This document shows positions 57,076 through 64,000 of a DNA stretch of 64,000 nt, one piece after another. A program made the position numbers and the translations under genes. Origin of the DNA: Diploptera punctata (lineage: Eukaryota > Arthropoda > Insecta > Blattodea > Blaberidae). Under the pieces are notes generated by a model. That model saw only the letters and a list, made by a program, of their open reading frames with translations, did not search any database and had not been told where the DNA came from. Position 1 is the first letter of the stretch. Every line of letters starts with the position of its first letter. The DNA is taken from NCBI GenBank assembly GCA_030220185.1, contig JASPKZ010007545.1, forward strand, positions 654,996-718,995, written 5' to 3'.

Positions 57076-58007
57076 TGCAATATTTTTGTCATTTTAAATT
57101 AGTCTTCCTGAAGAAACTGTATGGAAATGAACATCGAAACAAATTCAATGTCTGGACTAATTCATGAACTTCTGATTGACGCGCAAGCGCTTAAAACATA
57201 CTTACCTGTTTTATTTTGTAGAGTTATGTGAGATAGATTGTAATTGAATTTGTATGGAAAAGCAACTTTCAACTGTACATACAGAACACGAGAGTAATTA
57301 CAAATTAAATTCTTAATTTTCAATCTAGAGATGTGATTACATTACTAGATGCATAAATGAAGGGATACCCCGTACTATATCCAATATAATTGCTTGTTTT
57401 TAATTAATTTTTTGTTTGTGAAAATAACTTGAAATCAAATGTATACTTACTCGGCATAACGATACGCTTGAAACTCTGTAAAGTACACATGAATTCAAGT
57501 AGTATTATTTGAGAGTTTTTGTCCAATTTCACCAGGCTGTATTATGATATTTCTCATATTTTGTCTTGGAATTGGCGAAACTGCAACCCACTTCAGAGTT
57601 TTTGGCGCCTGAAAGGCGGAGTTACGTTATGCCTATGATATCAGTGGTGAAACATTATAACGAATCACTAGGAGAATCTTTACACATATAATAGTAGTGG
57701 TAGAAGTATTACCTGTTATTCTTCTACAAGAGATAGGGTCTTTGTGAAAGCACGCCACCAGGCTCTACTTTTTTCCAAATTCGTGATTTAATTTCAAATG
57801 TACCCTATGTCCTGCCATTTTGGTTTCTTTACTAAAGGATTTTAAGGAGTCCGGTTTATAGGCCCACAGTTTCCCAAACCGGTGATTGGGTTGCCAACTA
57901 GGCAGCCTCTTATGTTGAATCGGAGTTTCGACACTGCCTTCCAAACTCAATGGTTATAGTTTCACCGTCAATCCTCGGATATCAGGTTGCAGTTGAAATC
58001 ATCTGGG
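57073..58007. other. no recognisable feature
   Basis: No conserved motif. A GC-richer patch at 57780-57950 has a 61-residue minus frame that I do not recognise. Confidence 0.35.
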
Positions 58008-60772
58008 TGATGCACAGTGGTCCAGATACGAAATCTTGCTGGAAAAAAGTATTTTACTCAGTCTCACCAATTCAACTTTTTTCGTTCTAATATGATTGTC
58101 AGATGACTGTTCTTCACTTATCTGCAAAGGAGGGTAGAATTCTAAAATTTATTAAGACAATATAAACACCGGAAGTTGCGATAGTTAAGAATTCATCTGG
58201 TCCGCATCCCAGTTGTGTTCCGAGCTGTGGAAATAAATAAATTTCGTATTAAAGTTCAGTGAGCTATTCTTCTTATTCTATATGGATACTTTACCTCAAG
58301 GTTTGTACTTTTCATTGATATATTTAACATGTTTCTACACAACCAGATATTGTGTTAAATACACGTGGAATTATACTTTCGAAACATTAAAAAAATACAC
58401 AATGATCTGACTTTAAATCGAACTACGAAAAAAAAACAGTTCTGAACAGTGGTCCAAATTTTAGTTAGAATATAGAGTGATTTTTGGACTTTAATTCCCG
58501 CTCAATAACATGTGTGCTAATTATAGCTTTTTGTAAATTAGCTTTCAAATTACAGGAGACGGCCGGCAGCTGAGGCCTACTGTCGCGCACAGAGAATTGT
58601 TTAATTTAATATATGACGAAAAGTGTTGGATAGGGGCAATAAGTGATCACTTATTAATAAATTAGAGTTAGGGGATGTTCGGAGAATGTTTTAAAATGTG
58701 TTTTAATTTTTTTTTTTCAAAAGCGATTTTTTAAAACGTAGGAAGTTGTGCGCGAGAATAAAAGGATAGATTTCTACTGATATATTCTGATTGGCTAGAA
58801 GTGAATGCTAACTTTCCCGTTATAAGAATTTAGAACAATGACAGTCGTTGGAAAATCCTGTTCCATCTGCTTATGGGATTGTAAGACCCAAAATATATTT
58901 CGAAGAGGCTGGAATAGATACTAAAAAAATGATAGTCCTATTTCTGCTGAAATATCATACACTAATATCGTCTTGGGAAGGGTAGCATAACAAATATGCC
59001 TCCCTACTAGCATTTTAGGGTGGGTAAATATCACAATCTCTCTTTTTGGCACCTAGTCTCATGTTAATATATTGGCGTTTTGATTTATTGTATTAAAAAG
59101 CATTGCTTCGTCCGACATATAAGTTAGGGTAGTTGAGCGGGGTGATTTGTAATGTTTCTTATTATTTTGAAGATATTTCTGGTTTATTTTTGAGTGATTT
59201 ATTTAAAACATCAGCAGTATCTCGTTTATCATATGACCGAAGTGACATTTTCTGTTGCAAGAGCAAGTTCATCGCGAGAGAATTCCTGCTAAAATGAAGT
59301 TTTTTTTTTTTATTCCAGCCTCTTCATAAGATATTTTGAGTCTTACAATTAAGGAGATAAAACAGGATTTTCTATCGACTGTCATTGTTCTAAATTAATT
59401 CGTAATAACGGGAAAGTTAAGAAATACTACTAGCCAATCAGAATACTTCTGGAGAAACTATCTTTCTTTTTCACACGCACAAGTTCTTACGTTTGAGAAA
59501 ATCGCTTTTCAAAAAATATATTGTTCTTTAATATAATTTCCTAACATCCCCCTAATCCTTATTTATTTACCAAATGCTACTTATTGCCACTATCGAACAC
59601 TTTTCATCCATATTAAATCAAACAATTCTCTGCGCGTGACGGTAGACCTCAGTTGCTGGCCGCCTTCTCTAGTGTGAAAGCTAATTGAAAAAACGCAATA
59701 ATTTGCATGCATGTTATTGTGCGGAAATAAAAGTCCATACGTCACTCTATGTCATAACTAAAATTTGTACTACTGTTCAGAACTGTTTTCTTCGTAGCTC
59801 AATTTGAAATAAGATGATTCTATAATTTGTTTAGTGTTTGGAATGTATGATTCTACGTGTATTTAACATAATATTTGGTTATATAGAAAAACATTAAGTA
59901 TATGAATAAAAATTACAAACTTTGAGTTGAAGTCCCCTTGTAGAATAAGAAAAAAGCTCACTGAACTTTAGCACACGACACTAACAACACAAAAGGTATG
60001 TAGACCAGATGTGTTCTTAATTATCGGCAGCTTCCAATGTTTATACAGCGATTCCATTGAAATGCCATTTCGAGGTGAACATTTTGAAACTATCGCAGGA
60101 ATAATTTTGTTGATGTAATATATATCTATAAATATCAAATTTTATTATTGTATAAGATAATGTTTCATATGTGTATGATTTTATTCTAATAATAGCGGTA
60201 GAACTTGTCATATTCCAAACCTGAAAAAAATGCGCAACATTTTACCAATTTCTTGTTTAATGATTTGGTCGTATGAATTCGTTTTATTTCACAAAATCTT
60301 CTAAACCATGCTTTTGTCTTCCTTGGTCGTAAAATAAACAATATTAATTGCATTCTAATATTCTATATACCTTAAATGTGTCCTATAGTTGTTAAATGTA
60401 AGTTATGGTCAGTCAGTTACAGAAAACGGATAAAAATTTCTGTACACAACATAATAATTGATGGATTAAAATTTCGTCTTGGATTGTACGTTATCGGTAC
60501 ACAGCTAACAATAACTTATTGATGACGTTTTCCTGTAAAGCCATTATTTTTCCCGCTGGAGTTCCGTGACTGACTGACTATTTGTCCCCTCATTTATATT
60601 GCTAATACGCTTGACGCAGTCAGTTGCTTCCTGGATTCCGCTATGTATTAACATAAACATGGTTTAGGAAATCTGGTAGATTGTTCGGCTCAGCTGTTTC
60701 ATAAAATAGTTACTGGCCCTTCTTCTGTGACAATTCCAGCTAAAAGGGAGTCAGCGGAATGATTTAAATGTA

Positions 60773-61040
60773 GAGTAATTCCATGAAAATATCATACCGA
60801 TGTGAAATTTTTGAAATTGGCGCAGAAGTAATTTTTTCGATGAGATATACTTTTTCATAGATGAAATTTTCTGATTCTATAAGTTAATGTTTGAAATAAG
60901 GATTATTTTGATTCTAAAATTAATAGTAGAACATGACATATTCCGAAACCTGAAAACACATGTAAAATTAAACGAAATTTTGTTTAACGATTTCACTGTA
61001 TAAATTGTTTTGTTTCACTGACTCTTTTGTTATACCATAT
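60773..61040 (+). repeat. diverged direct repeat of 60046-60310
   Basis: Both begin with an attccatgaaa-like block and then share gtgaa.attttgaaa, a catgt/ttgtcatattcc-like block and aaaacctgaaaa. They are spaced about 727 bp apart. Confidence 0.6.
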
Positions 61041-61069
61041 TTCGGTCCTTCCTCAACGTAAATGCAATT

Positions 61070-61330
61070 CACAAGTTTCGTGTGTGAAAGAAAATTATAT
61101 TTTTATTAATTGCATTTAAATATTTCCTCATTATGCGATTATTCAGTATGTATGTTATTAAGTGAATCACTAGAGAATTGTGCTGCACCGGAATTGAAAA
61201 ATTCATAAGTATCGTGTATGAAAGGAAATTATATTTTTATTAGTGGCATTTAAATAATTCCTCATTATGCGATTCTTCAATATGTATGTTAGAAGTGAGT
61301 CAATAGAGATTGTGTGTACTACAATTAAGA
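61070..61330 (+). repeat. tandem pair, period about 133 bp
   Basis: Each unit has cgtgt.tgaaag, aaattatatttttatta, gcatttaaat, cctcattatgcgatt and atgtatgtta. Anchors are at 61080 and 61213. Confidence 0.8.
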
Positions 61331-62635
61331 ACAAGTGCGCGGATTTTACGTGTTAGAAAATGTGGGTGTGGGAGTCCTTGAACTTAAAAGTTCTCGCATT
61401 AGTTTGACATTTCACATGCCATGTGTGTCGAATTATCGGGAATCCACAGTGATATGTTGCCACAGTTCCATTATTGTGCTAGCAGTGCACTGTGTGAAAC
61501 AGAGTCATGCATGTTGATTGCAACAAACAGTTTTAAATCATATGAAGTTACTTGTATTAGAAAAACAAATTAGCGTGGCATATACGTGATTAAGTATGTA
61601 TGGCCGGTAGTTGTAAGAGAACATTATTTTTGGGTGTAGCATTACTGGAAACCAACAGAATGAAAATACGTACCTATGACAACGCTGTAATATGTGCGCC
61701 AGATGGGAACACGTCAGTTATAAAGTAAGATTTCGCTCATTCTTAAGAGATTTCTTTTAATTGTTTAGTTTAAAAACAGAACACATGTCAGCAATATAAT
61801 TTGTAATCAGTTGCTATGAAAGAATTATAACAGAAATTTTCACATTTAAATAAACATTTTAATAATTTGTATACTGTACTTTTTCGTTAATTTTTTTGTC
61901 TTTAAAGTTGAGACGTGTGAATGTTAAAGTGTTCTGGAACGAACATTGCATATTCCATACGGTATTTTTATTTAATTCAATGGTTCAATCTAATAACAGT
62001 ATCAGAAATATTAAGTATAGGATCAGATACATTGTAATCAGTTAATATGGATATAATAAAATTAAATGCTTATTAGGCATATTTAACTATGGAGAAGGTC
62101 CTTTGTTATTAAGAAGTTTCTTTATTTTGTGAAATTTAAAATGTTACGTGGTAACTAAGTTAAATAAATTGCACTATTTATTGAATCTTTTTACAGCATA
62201 TCATATTGTATATTTCCTACACATGATAAAATATGTGTAGTACTTTATTAACTGGGTAATCTTGCTTATTATCTATTATAATTTTATATTATTTTGTAAT
62301 ATTTGTATAATATTTGCAGCTCCACAATATTAAATTCTTAATAAAATTCAGATATGTCAGTCAGTCACAGAATGTAGTCAATCAGTTACACATCACATCT
62401 TAGGTTATAACTCCGGTCTTAATTGTGATTTTTTTTTCGTTTTTTGTTGAGAATATAACTTGAAATGTGCCCTCCAAACCGTATTTTGGAAAAATGAATT
62501 ATAGATCACACTTCAGATAATGATGCAGAGGAACATGTTATGCTGCATGATGAGTTGACATTTATGTCAGTCAGTTACACATACTTTGATATATAATAAA
62601 TAATATTGTTTTTCCTCAGAAGTTGTATATTTATG

Positions 62636-62737
62636 TACAGCCTTAATCACACACTTTTCCTCTATCATATACAGCCTTAATCACACACTTTTCCTCTATC
62701 ATATACAGCCTTAATCACACACTTTTAATCTATCATA
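62636..62737 (+). repeat. 34-bp tandem repeat, three units
   Basis: Units start tacagccttaatcacacact at 62636, 62670 and 62704. The first two are identical and the third differs near its end. Confidence 0.95.
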
Positions 62738-63003
62738 TCATGTGGATAACACCCCTAATATCAATCAATTGTAATATTTATGCAACCATTTTGCTGCAAA
62801 AGTGTATTATAAATGTCAGTGAGTCACATATGGAATTGCTCTATATTGTCTTCATAAACATTGGAATTATACCCTCCTTTGTAGATAAGTTAAGAACAGT
62901 CATATAGCAATTACATTAGAGTGAAAAAAGAGATAAATTGATGAAGGTGAGTGAAAATAGTTTTTTTCCCAGCTAGATTTCGTTTCTGGCCAACTGTGCG
63001 ATG

Positions 63004-63890
63004 GGGTCGCCACATCCCTCCGCCGGTTTAAATATATACTTAGTCTAAATTACAGACCACAGGGATTATTGGGGTGTGAGGAGAATCTAATTTAGGAACT
63101 CATGATCTGTAGTCAAATGTTCTGAGAATAACACCATCGGACGGGTATTTTATTTGAGTTGTATTAAACATTGCTGATGGGTCACTTAAATAAAAAGCAA
63201 TATAGAAACAAATTGTAGTCGTAAATTACATTAGAGAGTGAGGTTAGAAACGAGGAGCCGGAGATTTGATAGCTTCAAGACGTTATCTTTGGGAAAGAGG
63301 AGTAACTTAAAATTGGGTTACGGTGTCAAATGTTGGTGGGGGAACAACTGATATGTGTTCAACGGTGTGTGCATATCCGCTAATTCGATAGGATAGCGTA
63401 ATTACAAAGTCTGTTATTTACTTTGATTTACAATTATTATTTATGCTGATGAAATGATAGTAATTAATATTTAACCATCATACATAAAAATTAATAACTT
63501 ATAATTTCTGTTCATACATTAATGCATCCTACAGTAGACAGGATATTCCGCTTCCCTGTTAGAATAATTTAAATTGTTGCCTTATTTTATAAACATGTAT
63601 AGATTAAAATATAGTGTAAATAAAGCTGAATATAGAACTCTAGTGTCTACATGCTGTTTTACTTCCTTTTTTCATGAAATATGGATTGAATCTACACTAT
63701 ACATTTGTTCCAGGATGATGTATCAAACCTCGTTAGATGGTATCCTTAACAAAGTGCTCTGTGACATTCTATAAGCAGCTCGGCGACAAGCAGGTTCGGT
63801 GTCAGCACTTGCCGCCCACGGTCAATTGGGACAGCAAGAATTTGTTGCGGTTATTAAAATCATAGTATTCATTCGTTTCCAAATTTAACG
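63004..63890. other. no recognisable feature
   Basis: Mixed composition. The 66-residue frame at 63574-63774 has no known domain. Confidence 0.35.
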
Positions 63891-64000
63891 GCAGATAGAT
63901 AGATATATAGATATATATGGATATAATATATATAGATATTAGATCTATATGGATAGATATATATATAGATATAATAGATATATCTGGATAGATATATATA
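63891..64000. repeat. (GATA)/(TATAGA)n microsatellite at window edge
   Basis: Irregular agatagatatat units run to the end of the window, so its full length is unknown. Confidence 0.9.

Larger units (their letters stand above)
60046..62841. mobile_element. 2.8-kb insertion in the right arm, TATA duplication
   Basis: The left arm of the host element is continuous here, but the right arm is split. tata (60042-60045) precedes cagcgattccat, and atggaattgctc precedes tata (62842-62845). The insert thus has short inverted ends (AGCRATTCCAT) and a 4-bp duplication. Its interior carries an internal direct repeat, tandem repeats and a recurring GTCAGTCAGTTAC motif, and no recognisable protein. The superfamily is unassigned. 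Confidence 0.55.
58013..62998. mobile_element. 5-kb Transib-like element with long inverted arms
   Basis: The left end CACAGTG (58013-58019), then a 23-nt spacer, then AAAAAAGTA. The right end in reverse complement is CACAGTT (62992-62998), a 23-nt spacer, then GAAAAAAAC. Both ends continue alike for about 150 bp (spacers share CCAGA.ACGAAATCT.GCTGG). Flanks tgatg (58008-58012) and cgatg (62999-63003) form a 5-bp duplication with one mismatch. Inside, arms 58161-58925 and 59310-60053 are inverted copies of each other around a 390-bp spacer. CACWRTG heptamers, 5-bp duplications and RSS-like ends are the signature of Transib, the RAG1-related DNA transposons. No transposase frame is present. 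Confidence 0.65.

Noticed and set aside
62636..62737. CRISPR-like array
   Set aside because: Units are head-to-tail with no spacers, in a eukaryotic repeat context.

Overview
This window looks like repeat-rich intergenic or intronic DNA from a large, AT-rich insect genome. The pooled signals fit a hemimetabolous insect, most likely a cockroach (Blattodea). That placement is an inference from the kinds of repeats seen: several non-LTR retrotransposon families with microsatellite tails, several tRNA-derived SINE families, Penelope-like elements, Helitrons and arthropod-type DNA transposon relics. I found no convincing host protein-coding gene, no functional tRNA or rRNA gene, no CRISPR array and no bacterial operon. 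Nearly every supportable feature is a mobile element, a relic of one, or a simple repeat.

Layout. 1-9.8 kb: AT-rich DNA, a decayed DDE-type transposon protein gene (3.2-5.2 kb, minus) with repeated GGCTATGTG-like motifs at both ends, and a decayed LINE (5.9-7.4 kb). 9.8-22.7 kb: a LINE with RT and RNase H remnants split by a hAT-type transposase relic, a CR1/Jockey-like LINE with a 3'-UTR tandem repeat, copies of a (GTAA)-tailed LINE family, a foldback element and SINEs. 23.9-27.8 kb: a Penelope-like fragment, a 2.6 kb Jockey-type LINE, and one half of an inverted repeat pair whose partner lies at 8.0-8.6 kb. 28-34.6 kb: SINEs, two non-autonomous Helitrons, and a TIR-bounded composite element. 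35.6-45.2 kb: LINE fragments, a nearly perfect Penelope-like palindrome carrying hammerhead-like cores, nested SINE insertions, a polypurine tract, and a second, inverted copy of the composite element. 45.3-57 kb: LINE copies, a second Penelope-like element with inverted arms, and an intact-ended PIF/Harbinger-like element encoding only a MADF protein. 58-63 kb: a 5 kb element with long inverted arms and Transib/RSS-like ends, itself carrying a nested 2.8 kb insertion.

The pieces relate as layers of insertion, not as a working pathway. Target-site duplications and inverted copies allow several insertions to be ordered. Helitron and LINE pieces lie inside one copy of the composite TIR element and are absent from the other. 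A GC-rich insert lies inside a SINE, a SINE lies inside a LINE, and a LINE tail lies inside the DDE pseudogene. The most interesting parts are the Transib-like 5 kb element, the tRNA-like-bearing TIR composite present as an inverted pair, and the Penelope-like palindrome with ribozyme-like cores. All reading was by eye, so boundaries are approximate unless a target-site duplication or terminal repeat is stated.
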